Part shown: piece by piece, positions 16,377 to 24,537 of the stretch | How positions within the stretch are numbered: position 1 is the first letter of the stretch | Layout of the letters: the number at the start of each line of letters is the position of its first letter | Assembly: GCF_001591145.1 (NCBI RefSeq) | Contig: NZ_BCUF01000040.1 | Coordinates: 1 to 54,284 of the forward strand | Source of the DNA: Vibrio harveyi NBRC 15634 = ATCC 14126 = KCTC 12724 | GTDB taxonomy: Bacteria > Pseudomonadota > Gammaproteobacteria > Enterobacterales > Vibrionaceae | Length of the DNA: 54,284 nucleotides | Reading direction: 5' to 3' | Notes under the pieces: generated by a model | Told to the model about the DNA's origin: nothing | Database searches by the model: none | The model's input: only the letters and a program-made list of their open reading frames with translations | Made by a program: the position numbers and the translations under genes

Positions 16377-17260
16377 GAAATGACGTACTTCGCGATAGCA
16401 TCGGTTAATAGCTGATGCATCGAGTTGTAGCGATGAGATTGCTTCATTTGTATCACGACCTTTGGTCTCCCTTGAGGGTAAAAACTCTCCGGTACAGGGA
16501 TAAAGGTATAACCTTCAATTGGCTTTTGATACTCAAGTAATATTGTCGCTGCAGCCTTGCTTCTTATGACTTTGAGTAGACTAGTGATATTACCAATCGT
16601 CGCAACACGGTTTATATTAATCCCACTTTGTTCGAGCGCTCGCTTGGTCACCTGCTCCCTATCCTTCCAACCGGCTAACTCAAGCAAAATGAAATCGAGC
16701 TTACACGCGGTTTCTAGATCGTTGATCCCAAGCTCTTCGGGTACCACGATGACAGCTGGCGCATAACCAATAAATTGTTGATGGATGGTTTTTGGATACT
16801 CTTCGTTAAAGTAATGCAATTGCATATCTACTTTATCAACCAAGATATCGTCTATTGTGCTATCCGTACTGCTTTCTACATTGATGTAGGCATTAGGAAA
16901 TAATTCCATTAAATCAATAAGAAGCAGATCACCAAATGACTGTTGTGCTGATTGAGGCAAGCAGATTGAGATGCTTTTCTCGTACGAGAGAGGGTCGAAC
17001 TCACGGCGAACTAGACAAGATTCTAACTGCCCTAGCGCATCAGTAATTTCTGGTAATTTACGCTTTAGATAATCCGTTGGTTCAAAGTGATGTGCATGGC
17101 GGATAAAGAGTTCATCTTCCAATTGAGTACGCAGGCGAGTTAGGTATTTGCTGATAGAGGCTTCGCTCTTGCCCAATGCTTTCGCAACGGGTTTCAATTG
17201 ACGATGACGCTCCAGTAGCACCAGTATTTTAAGTAGGTTTAGGTCGAGATCTTTATTCAC
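16373..17260 (-). CDS. LysR-family transcriptional regulator
   Basis: 295 residues. An N-terminal winged helix-turn-helix (LNLLKILVLLERHRQLKPVAKALGKSEASISKYLTRLRTQLEDELFIRH) is followed by a type 2 periplasmic-binding-like effector domain. Its gene is tail-to-tail with the response regulator and overlaps it by four bases. The target genes and effector are unknown. It does not face a divergent partner, which is the usual clue for LysR targets. Confidence 0.9.
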   Translation of the reverse strand: MNKDLDLNLLKILVLLERHRQLKPVAKALGKSEASISKYLTRLRTQLEDELFIRHAHHFEPTDYLKRKLPEITDALGQLESCLVRREFDPLSYEKSISICLPQSAQQSFGDLLLIDLMELFPNAYINVESSTDSTIDDILVDKVDMQLHYFNEEYPKTIHQQFIGYAPAVIVVPEELGINDLETACKLDFILLELAGWKDREQVTKRALEQSGININRVATIGNITSLLKVIRSKAAATILLEYQKPIEGYTFIPVPESFYPQGRPKVVIQMKQSHRYNSMHQLLTDAIAKYVIS

Positions 17261-17328
17261 AGCACAGCTACCAAATAGGGTCAGAGATGAAAATTGAGTT
17301 CTTTATTTACCTTCAGCCAAATACACAG

Positions 17329-17356
17329 AAAGCAGCCTAATGAGTAAGGCTGCTTT
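17329..17356. terminator. Inverted repeat / possible terminator between the LysR and cyclase genes
   Basis: AAAGCAGCCT and AGGCTGCTTT form a perfect ten-base stem with an eight-base loop. It lies upstream of the LysR gene and ~120 bases after the cyclase gene on the same strand, so it can separate the two units. A second dyad, TTAAGACA-C-TGTCTTAA, is at 17451-17467, ten bases after the cyclase stop. Confidence 0.6.
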
Positions 17357-17476
17357 ACTATAGAAGACCAAAGTCACGTTTTGGTCAAGTTTATCAAACT
17401 CTTATACCGTTGCTTAATGACATTAAAGTCAGTTAAAGCAATTTTCAGGTTTAAGACACTGTCTTAAGTTAGTTAC

Positions 17477-18838
17477 TTAGCTACGGTGACGCTTAGATTC
17501 ATAAAGGTCCTCATCAGCGCGCATGATGACGTTGTTCAGCGTCTCATGTTCAGTGCTCATTGCAATACCAGTACTGACACTCACTTCTACATCCATACTT
17601 TTTAAGCGATTTTCTTTCACTGCAGCGCGTAGTTTCTTCGCCAAAATTAACGATTTGCTCTCACTGCAATCGGGTAATATCGCAATAAACTCATCGCCTC
17701 CCGTGCGAATAAGATAATCCGTCGACCGAAAGACCTTTTTCATGGAGTCAGCAATTATCGATATGACTTCATCTCCAACGTGGTGCCCAAATTTATCGTT
17801 AATTCGTTTAACTCGATCGCCATCAATGGCAATCACAGTAAACGGTATCATCTTAATCTTGTTCTTAAAAGCCTGCTCTTTGAACACTTTTCGATTAAAC
17901 AACCCGGTTAGTTCGTCTTTCGTTGCGTCACTGATTGCGTTAGCCAGTTGAATTTTGCTCTCTTTTGACTCTTGCGCTTTTGAATAATACGCAAAGATCA
18001 CAACAAAAAAGACAAAGAACAAACAGCCAAAATCGATAAGTATCTTGCTAAACGGGTATTTGTACACAATCAGGTTATTATTATCTGCTACGTACGTTTG
18101 AGTGTATGCAAACTCAGGCCAAGGATAATGAGGAAAGTACACCACAATGTGCTTATTTCCGTTGTTAATATCGACTTTGAGTTGCTTTCCTTCTGCCTTT
18201 AGCGAATCGAGAAAGATTTGCTCTCCAAATTCACCAACCAGCTCCCCTTTGAAGTAGACCGGGCTAATAATGCTAAAGGCTCGACTATCCGAATAGGTGG
18301 TTTTAAAAGGTTTAGAAATCAGAATACGGTCAGACAACTGATCTTTCCATGCCGCCAACGAACAAGAATTTGTCTCTTTACACCAATCAATATCAAAAGG
18401 CTCCGTCAAATCTTGTAGTCCATCAATAGCATTTTCAAGAATCAACTTGTTTCCTGTGTATGAACGAAAATAAAGGACGATATCAATCCGCTCGTAGACA
18501 TTGGATAGATAACCTTCAGCTTCATGTAGCACTTTACGCGCAACGGCTTCCACAAAGTCTAGCTCGCTCTTTGGATCAAGCTTGTAAATCGCATCTTGAA
18601 AGCTGAACTCGGTCGCATCAGTAATCTCCTTAGCCGAAGTTCCTTCATAACGCGCTAGCTCAGACTCCAATAAGAGCCCTAGCATGATGACTTTTTGTTT
18701 GGTTTTTGAAATGCCTTGTGTGTAGATTTTAAATTGCTTCACCTCATGAGAAATGAGCATGGCTCCAATCATGGTCATTGAGGTCACAAACAAAAGCACA
18801 GCAAAGAAGAATGACAAATAAACGTTTCTCAGGTTCAT
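17477..18838 (-). CDS. Membrane diguanylate cyclase (periplasmic sensor + GGDEF)
   Basis: 453 residues. Membrane helix 1 is at ~8-29, then a ~230-residue periplasmic domain, then helix 2 (~268-287) and a GGDEF domain. The catalytic motif is intact (IRTGGDEF), and RSTD lies exactly five residues before it, the allosteric inhibitory I-site. It should make c-di-GMP and be product-inhibited. It is the last gene of the kinase operon, 11 bases after the regulator, with RBS AGGAGA. The periplasmic domain is not one I can name; two Cys (CKETNSC) could form a disulfide. Confidence 0.92.
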   Translation of the reverse strand: MNLRNVYLSFFFAVLLFVTSMTMIGAMLISHEVKQFKIYTQGISKTKQKVIMLGLLLESELARYEGTSAKEITDATEFSFQDAIYKLDPKSELDFVEAVARKVLHEAEGYLSNVYERIDIVLYFRSYTGNKLILENAIDGLQDLTEPFDIDWCKETNSCSLAAWKDQLSDRILISKPFKTTYSDSRAFSIISPVYFKGELVGEFGEQIFLDSLKAEGKQLKVDINNGNKHIVVYFPHYPWPEFAYTQTYVADNNNLIVYKYPFSKILIDFGCLFFVFFVVIFAYYSKAQESKESKIQLANAISDATKDELTGLFNRKVFKEQAFKNKIKMIPFTVIAIDGDRVKRINDKFGHHVGDEVISIIADSMKKVFRSTDYLIRTGGDEFIAILPDCSESKSLILAKKLRAAVKENRLKSMDVEVSVSTGIAMSTEHETLNNVIMRADEDLYESKRHRS

Positions 18839-18849
18839 TCTTTCTCCTA

Positions 18850-19449
18850 CTACGTACCGAGCACTTTAGAGAGTTCAACGATATTCTTCACATTGTACTT
18901 ATCCAAAACTCGGCGCTTGTAGGTACTTACAGTCTTATCACTGATCGAGAGTACATCCGCGATGTCTCGATTGGTTTTCCCTTGCAGCAATAACTTCATC
19001 ACTGCACTCTCACGGCTGGATAACGCTGGTACATTACGATGCTCTTCAACGCTCTGCTTGAATTTGAAAAACGAATAACCTTTGGAAACAGCCTCAATCG
19101 CGTCTTTTAAGATTTCGTGGTTTTCTGATTTACATATATAACCATCAGCACCAGAGCGAAATGCCATTTGGCTATACATATGACTTGTCTCCGCAGAAAA
19201 GAAGATCACTTTTCCTGCAAAACCGTGCGATTTAATGCGCTTGTAGAAATCGTAGCCATCGCAATCAGCGAGATTTACATCCAAAATGAGCAGCCCAATT
19301 TGTTGCTCTTTCAATATTTTTAAGGCGTCTTTTGAATTGGTTACCGTTAAAACATCATTTGCAGTGCCTAGGCTCTCGACCAAAGATTTAATGGCAATGC
19401 AAACCAGCGGGTGATCATCAAAGATCAGATAGTTCAGTTTATTCATCAT
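18850..19449 (-). CDS. NarL/LuxR-type response regulator
   Basis: 199 residues. The receiver domain has IFDDHP and phospho-acceptor Asp in LLILDVNLADCDG. The Lys that normally follows beta-5 is in YICKSEN. The LuxR helix-turn-helix reads LSSRESAVMKLLLQGKTNRDIADVLSISDKTVSTYKRRVLDKY. It lies between the REC-EAL and GGDEF genes, in the position of RocA in the Pseudomonas RocSAR system. The likely partner is the upstream hybrid kinase. An ATG three bases inside (19446) is an alternative start. Confidence 0.93.
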   Translation of the reverse strand: MMNKLNYLIFDDHPLVCIAIKSLVESLGTANDVLTVTNSKDALKILKEQQIGLLILDVNLADCDGYDFYKRIKSHGFAGKVIFFSAETSHMYSQMAFRSGADGYICKSENHEILKDAIEAVSKGYSFFKFKQSVEEHRNVPALSSRESAVMKLLLQGKTNRDIADVLSISDKTVSTYKRRVLDKYNVKNIVELSKVLGT

Positions 19450-19453
19450 GCTT

Positions 19454-20608
19454 TTATTTCAGTATCGTTATTGCTTCTAATGGCATTGGTTTATCGATGT
19501 AATAACCCTGACATACGTCAACCGTGTATTGGCGCATCGCGTTTAGCGTCGGTTCGTCTTCCACCCCCTCTGCGACAACACTAATGTTTAAGCTTTTTGC
19601 GAGTGCACAGATGGCTAATACTATGTTTTTCTTTTTAGGGTCATTGACCAAACCTTGAATGAAAGATCGGTCTATTTTCAGTTCGTTAAAAGGCAGTTGA
19701 GCGAGCTTTTCCAACGATGATGATCCCGTACCAAAATCATCAATGCTGACGGTTACTCCACTCATTCGGAATTTAAGTAGGTTCTTGTAAAGTGCGGCAT
19801 TGGTCTCAAACGTGTCTCGCTCAGTAATTTCTATCGTAAACTGGTCTGGACTGATGCCATGCTCACGGCAACGTTCGATAAAGCGAGTCGCAAATTCCGG
19901 ATCTTCTAAGTTGTCATGATCAACATTCAGTGAAACATGTAACCTCAGCCCACGGTTCTTCATGTCGTATAACGCATTACTAAACACCGCATCAAACAAC
20001 TCCGCAGATAAATGGCAGCGCTTCACAATAGAAAGGAAGTTGTACGGAGCTAAAACGCCGTAAATGGGATGAAACCAACGCGCTAAGGCTTCATAGCCTA
20101 TGATCTCTCCCGTGTTTGCGTCCGCTAGTGGCTGGTAGTAGTTTTTAACTCGCCCCTCAGCCAAAGCAAACAAAAACTCTTGGTCTTGCACGCAAACTTG
20201 TTGCTGAAATGAAGTGAATTTCGCTGGTTGAACACCCGACTTGTTGAGCATTTCGACCACTTGCTCTTCATCGTAAGGTTTTAGAAGTTTACCGAGAACC
20301 TCGAAACTGAACGATTCGCACATCGCTCTAACGGTGGCGACAATCATCAGTTCCATTGCGCTCACTAACACAACCTTTCCCTGGTAGCCGATTTGGTTGA
20401 GCATCATCATCATGTCGACACCATCTTTATTCGGCATCTGCAAATCACAAAAAATAATGTCCACGTCCGATGTTTTGACGTGCTGAATCGCGCTATCAAC
20501 ATTATCGAATGTCGAGACGTCAACCCCATGCCGAGATAACATTTGCTTTAGCAAAGTGATTTGCAGTGGATGGTCATCAATCACCATCGCTTTAAGATCT
20601 TTATTCAT
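19454..20608 (-). CDS. REC-EAL response regulator, c-di-GMP phosphodiesterase (RocR/VieA-like)
   Basis: 384 residues. An N-terminal receiver (VIDDHP, phospho-acceptor Asp in FCDLQMPNKDG) is followed by an EAL domain with all key residues visible: GYEALARW, NVDHDN, EITERD, DDFGTGSSSL, KIDRSF, AEGVED. It should hydrolyse c-di-GMP under control of phosphorylation. ATG at 20608 is chosen because it overlaps the kinase stop by eight bases (translational coupling); an upstream start at 20632 is possible. Domain order equals Pseudomonas RocR; Vibrio cholerae VieA has an extra C-terminal helix-turn-helix that is absent here. Confidence 0.93.
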   Translation of the reverse strand: MNKDLKAMVIDDHPLQITLLKQMLSRHGVDVSTFDNVDSAIQHVKTSDVDIIFCDLQMPNKDGVDMMMMLNQIGYQGKVVLVSAMELMIVATVRAMCESFSFEVLGKLLKPYDEEQVVEMLNKSGVQPAKFTSFQQQVCVQDQEFLFALAEGRVKNYYQPLADANTGEIIGYEALARWFHPIYGVLAPYNFLSIVKRCHLSAELFDAVFSNALYDMKNRGLRLHVSLNVDHDNLEDPEFATRFIERCREHGISPDQFTIEITERDTFETNAALYKNLLKFRMSGVTVSIDDFGTGSSSLEKLAQLPFNELKIDRSFIQGLVNDPKKKNIVLAICALAKSLNISVVAEGVEDEPTLNAMRQYTVDVCQGYYIDKPMPLEAITILK

Positions 20609-23600
20609 GTGCTTTAATCCAATGTTCTGCAAGGTTGATTTCTTGTTCTATGCGCTCAATAAGGTCGGTGACATGAGCTTCAAACTCACCATCATTGGCC
20701 CTCTCGGCTTCAATGCATAACTCCGCTAAAATAGTTACTCCAATGGCGCCAAGCGCGCCTTTTATACCGTGAATAATGCGTTTTTTATCTTGTTTGCTTT
20801 TCGCAGCTTTTAGGTTTGCCACATCGTGCGCCATTGAGCTTTTAAAAACGTTGGCTATCTCCTTAGCGTCTTGCTTTCTAAATTTCTCAATCCAATCTGG
20901 CCACTGTGCCATTTTCTCTTGCCCTAAGAACGGCAGCAGTTTTGACCTTAACTTTTCAAGGTCATAAGGTTTATAAAGAATGTCATCGATGCCAATGTGT
21001 TTAGCCCGTTCGTTTGCTAAGCGAGAGTCTTCCGCGGTGACACCAATAACAGGTATTGAAGCCAGCTCTGGTGCTGCTTTGAGCTTCTTCACCAACTCAA
21101 AACCGTCCATTTCGGGCATGTGAAAATCTGTAAGAACCAACGCCACCTGATGATCGCGATTCACGTATTGCCATGCTTCAAGACCATTACTTACGATGAC
21201 AGGCTCAATGCCAAGTTCTCGCAGTTGCATCGTGATCACGCTTTGGTTGATCGGGTTATCTTCTGCGACCAAAACAGTGCCGTGCTTCCAATCAAGATTG
21301 CTATTCGTGTCTTCCGTTTCAGCTGTCGGCTTTAAGGTGCAATCTTGACGCAGCAACGCCAGTAAGGTATCTGGATACTTGGCTTCTGACGGTGTTAACT
21401 CGCAGCTTCCTTTACTGCCACAATCAAGGTTTAGTCCTTGGTATTTCCCTTGCGGTGAAAACTGCCCCACCAAATTTGGCTTCACATCTGTCGACGCCAT
21501 CCCCCACGCAAGGCACCAATCACGGACATTGGCAGGCAACATCGGTGAAAATGTATAAGACAGTGCCGCTTGAGGCTCTGGTTCACAGAAGGTAATAGGC
21601 AACTTCACAACCATCGTGGTGCCAAGACCGAACTGGGAATTAATACATAACTCCCCTCCCATGCAGTCCACGAGGCGATCGACAATACTCAAGCCAAGCC
21701 CTGTTCCTCCGTACTTGCGCGTAATGGTGTCATCTGCTTGAACAAACGGCTGCAAAATACCTTCGAGTTGCGTTTCCGTCATACCGATACCTGTATCCGC
21801 GATTTTTAAGATCAATCGCCCTTCATGAACGGCAATGCTGACGCTGATTTCTCCTTCGTTGGTAAACTTAACGGCATTGGAGAGTAGATTGGTCGCGATT
21901 TGGACTAAGCGTACTGCGTCCACTTTCAACCATGGATTTAAGAAGGGTTTGAAGGTCACTCGATACTCTAACCCTTTACTGGACGCTTTTGGTTCAAAGC
22001 TACGAATCACGTCACACAAGGTGTTTACAGCATGAGTTTTTACTGGCGTCACTTTCAACTGACCAGCTTCTAGCTTGGAATAATCAAGGACTTCGTCCAC
22101 CAGCAGGTTCAAGTGATTTAGTGAGCGCATCGCTTGGGTGATAAGCTCTTTACTCCCCTCACTGCTGGTCTGACGGTCTAACAAGTCGAGTAGACCATGC
22201 GCAGCGGAAAGTGGTGTTCTTAACTCATGGCTCATGGTTGCCAAGAAATTCTCTCGAGAACGAACCGCAGTTTGCGCTTTTTCTTGCGCATCAATTAACG
22301 CAAACTCTCGCTCTTTTTGCTCAGTGATATCTTGAAGTACGGTCAGGACAAATTTCTTTTTGCTACTTGGAGAAAGAATGGCTTTACGTTCTCGGTAAAC
22401 ATGCTGAATACCAAGCTTACAGCCATTGGATGCTGTTATATCTGCGATGCGTTTACCTGCAATCACCTGACGCAATTCGATCACATTGTCGACCAAAGGT
22501 TTGGCACTTTTTCGACTTTGAATCGTGCAGCCTTTGCAACGATGGTTTTTATATAAAGAGCAATTGCTCATTTGAATTTGGTTATCTTCGCCGTGAATAA
22601 AAACAATGCTGTTGATTTCTTGAATAATCTCCATCAACCACTGCTTCTCTTTCTCCTCATTCGTTGCGTTTAGCTCTGCCAAATTGACTTTGAGCTTAAG
22701 GTGCGCCAACACGAAATACGCAACCGCCAAGAGGATCACAAACACAACCACAACAATCAGTATCATGGTGAAGATATGTTCTTCATCGTAACCGTAGACG
22801 AGATTGAAGTTTCTGTAAGTTCTATTAAGCTTTTCTATCTCTTTGGCATCAATGGTATCAATGATGCTGTCGAGTATTTTCTTTAGCTTGGTGTTATGGT
22901 CCGCTACCGCAAAAGCAATCGACAAGGTCAGCGTATCTTTTTCACTGATCAGCAACCCATCAATGTTGTCCTGCGCGATCATGCTATGCACGATGTCATC
23001 AGGGATATACGCAACTTCAATCTTGCCCTGTTTGAGATCAGTCAACAGTTGCCTAAGGTCTTCATAGCGAGTAAAGCGCTCTTCCTTCCATGAGTCGAGA
23101 TTGACCAAACCTTGTTTTTTTAAACTCATTAGAATGCCAGATCGCGCGTCGTGTGCGGGATGCTCTTTCGGGTCCAATGCTTCTATTGCAACAAAGTTGT
23201 TGTGCATGAACGGCTTGGTGACTAACCAATCTGATAAGGGTGGATTCTCTACATAAGCCACAGGAACTAAGTCGGCATTGAACGCCGTCAATCCACTGTT
23301 TAAGCTGCTGCTAGGCTTTTGATATTCGAACTTCAAGCCAGTGCGAGACTGGATCAAATCGATAAAATCAGGCAGAAATCCGTCCAACTCATCGGTGTGA
23401 GGGTTTCTGAATAAGAAAGGAAACGCTTCTTCACTGCTGCTGTAGGTAATGATTTGCTTGTTTTCTAAATCTCTTCGGTATTCCACCAGCAGTTTGTCGT
23501 TGACATGATATGGGTTCGTAGACGCAACCGAGCGAATGTTTTTACCATTGCGTTCCCAGCTTAAAATTTTGTTAATACGGTCAACAAGCGCTTGGTTTGA

Positions 23601-24257
23601 TTTGGAAGCTATAAATCTCGATTCTTCTTCATTCAGCCAACTGGGAATATCAACCGCACCATTGACAATGTCGTTCTCGTCTAAATATTGGTTGATAGCA
23701 ACGTAACTTGAGATCAAAGCGTTTGCGCGACCGCCTCTGACTTCTTCAAAGGCTTTAAGGCGACTTTCCACTGTGCGGACTTTCGTCGCCCCCATATCTT
23801 CGAGGTATTCACAGTAAACGGTGCCGATAACACAAACCCATTGGATTTCTCGTGGATCACGTTGGTAATAGCTGCCTTCACGATACCAAACCGCGATGGT
23901 GCTAGAGAAAAAAGCATCCGAGAAGATAAAGCGAGATTCTCTGTCCGGCGACTTACTAAAACCAACAGCACCGTCTATCGTGCCATTCTCAATATCAGCG
24001 AACAGTTCTGGAATCGTATTGTATGAACGTAACTCAAGTTCAAGATTGAGCACTTTGGCGATGTTAGTCAGGTAATCGAGGTTGATCCCATAATAAGTGC
24101 CAATTTTGTTGCCGATTTCTGGATCTTCTGAGCGTAGCGCTATCACACCGACAAGCACGGTTTCACTAGACTCATCGCTAGCAAAGGAATATGACGGAGA
24201 GATTGTGCCGATAAATGCGACAAAAAGTATGACGGTTTTTCTTAAAATGCTGAACAT
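20601..24257 (-). CDS. BvgS-type hybrid sensor kinase with two solute-binding domains
   Basis: 1218 residues. After a signal peptide (~1-26) come two periplasmic SBP_bac_3 domains (about 35-255 and 265-485) and one membrane helix (497-519). A PAS-like segment (~540-650) carries an unusual Cys cluster: C566, C574, C577 and C613. The kinase core has H677 in MSHELRTPL, NLLSNAVKF, DTGIGM and GGTGLGLSI. The receiver has phospho-acceptor D1044 in LTDFHMPEMDG, and the Hpt domain has H1163 in IIHGIKGALGAIG. This is the full unorthodox phosphorelay of BvgS, EvgS and RocS1. ATG at 24257 is chosen because GGAAG lies five bases upstream and a signal peptide begins there. The periplasmic domains probably bind small solutes, identity unknown. 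Confidence 0.93.
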   Translation of the reverse strand: MFSILRKTVILFVAFIGTISPSYSFASDESSETVLVGVIALRSEDPEIGNKIGTYYGINLDYLTNIAKVLNLELELRSYNTIPELFADIENGTIDGAVGFSKSPDRESRFIFSDAFFSSTIAVWYREGSYYQRDPREIQWVCVIGTVYCEYLEDMGATKVRTVESRLKAFEEVRGGRANALISSYVAINQYLDENDIVNGAVDIPSWLNEEESRFIASKSNQALVDRINKILSWERNGKNIRSVASTNPYHVNDKLLVEYRRDLENKQIITYSSSEEAFPFLFRNPHTDELDGFLPDFIDLIQSRTGLKFEYQKPSSSLNSGLTAFNADLVPVAYVENPPLSDWLVTKPFMHNNFVAIEALDPKEHPAHDARSGILMSLKKQGLVNLDSWKEERFTRYEDLRQLLTDLKQGKIEVAYIPDDIVHSMIAQDNIDGLLISEKDTLTLSIAFAVADHNTKLKKILDSIIDTIDAKEIEKLNRTYRNFNLVYGYDEEHIFTMILIVVVVFVILLAVAYFVLAHLKLKVNLAELNATNEEKEKQWLMEIIQEINSIVFIHGEDNQIQMSNCSLYKNHRCKGCTIQSRKSAKPLVDNVIELRQVIAGKRIADITASNGCKLGIQHVYRERKAILSPSSKKKFVLTVLQDITEQKEREFALIDAQEKAQTAVRSRENFLATMSHELRTPLSAAHGLLDLLDRQTSSEGSKELITQAMRSLNHLNLLVDEVLDYSKLEAGQLKVTPVKTHAVNTLCDVIRSFEPKASSKGLEYRVTFKPFLNPWLKVDAVRLVQIATNLLSNAVKFTNEGEISVSIAVHEGRLILKIADTGIGMTETQLEGILQPFVQADDTITRKYGGTGLGLSIVDRLVDCMGGELCINSQFGLGTTMVVKLPITFCEPEPQAALSYTFSPMLPANVRDWCLAWGMASTDVKPNLVGQFSPQGKYQGLNLDCGSKGSCELTPSEAKYPDTLLALLRQDCTLKPTAETEDTNSNLDWKHGTVLVAEDNPINQSVITMQLRELGIEPVIVSNGLEAWQYVNRDHQVALVLTDFHMPEMDGFELVKKLKAAPELASIPVIGVTAEDSRLANERAKHIGIDDILYKPYDLEKLRSKLLPFLGQEKMAQWPDWIEKFRKQDAKEIANVFKSSMAHDVANLKAAKSKQDKKRIIHGIKGALGAIGVTILAELCIEAERANDGEFEAHVTDLIERIEQEINLAEHWIKAHE

Positions 24258-24507
24258 AACGACTTCCACAACTTGGGAGATCAGACTAATTTGCACAGCA
24301 TAAATGTCAAACTTCGACAATTTTTGAATTGTGTTTACTTCATTGTTATAAAAGCATTTTTTTGATTTTAGTCAGGACATTCTGACAAGATTATCCACCT
24401 TGGACTACAACATATTTGGGTAGGATATCCCATCATTAAACTGAAATGTGCTGTTCAACAACTAAACAGCTCAACGTTTATCGCATGTTCAACAAATTGC
24501 GTAATAT

Positions 24508-24534
24508 AAAAACCATGCCCAAAGACATGGTTTT
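24508..24534 (-). terminator. Rho-independent terminator of the receptor-YfiR-cyclase operon
   Basis: On the minus strand AAAACCATG and CATGGTTTT form a nine-base stem, followed by TTATATTA. It starts three bases past the cyclase stop codon. Confidence 0.8.
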
Positions 24535-24537
24535 CCT

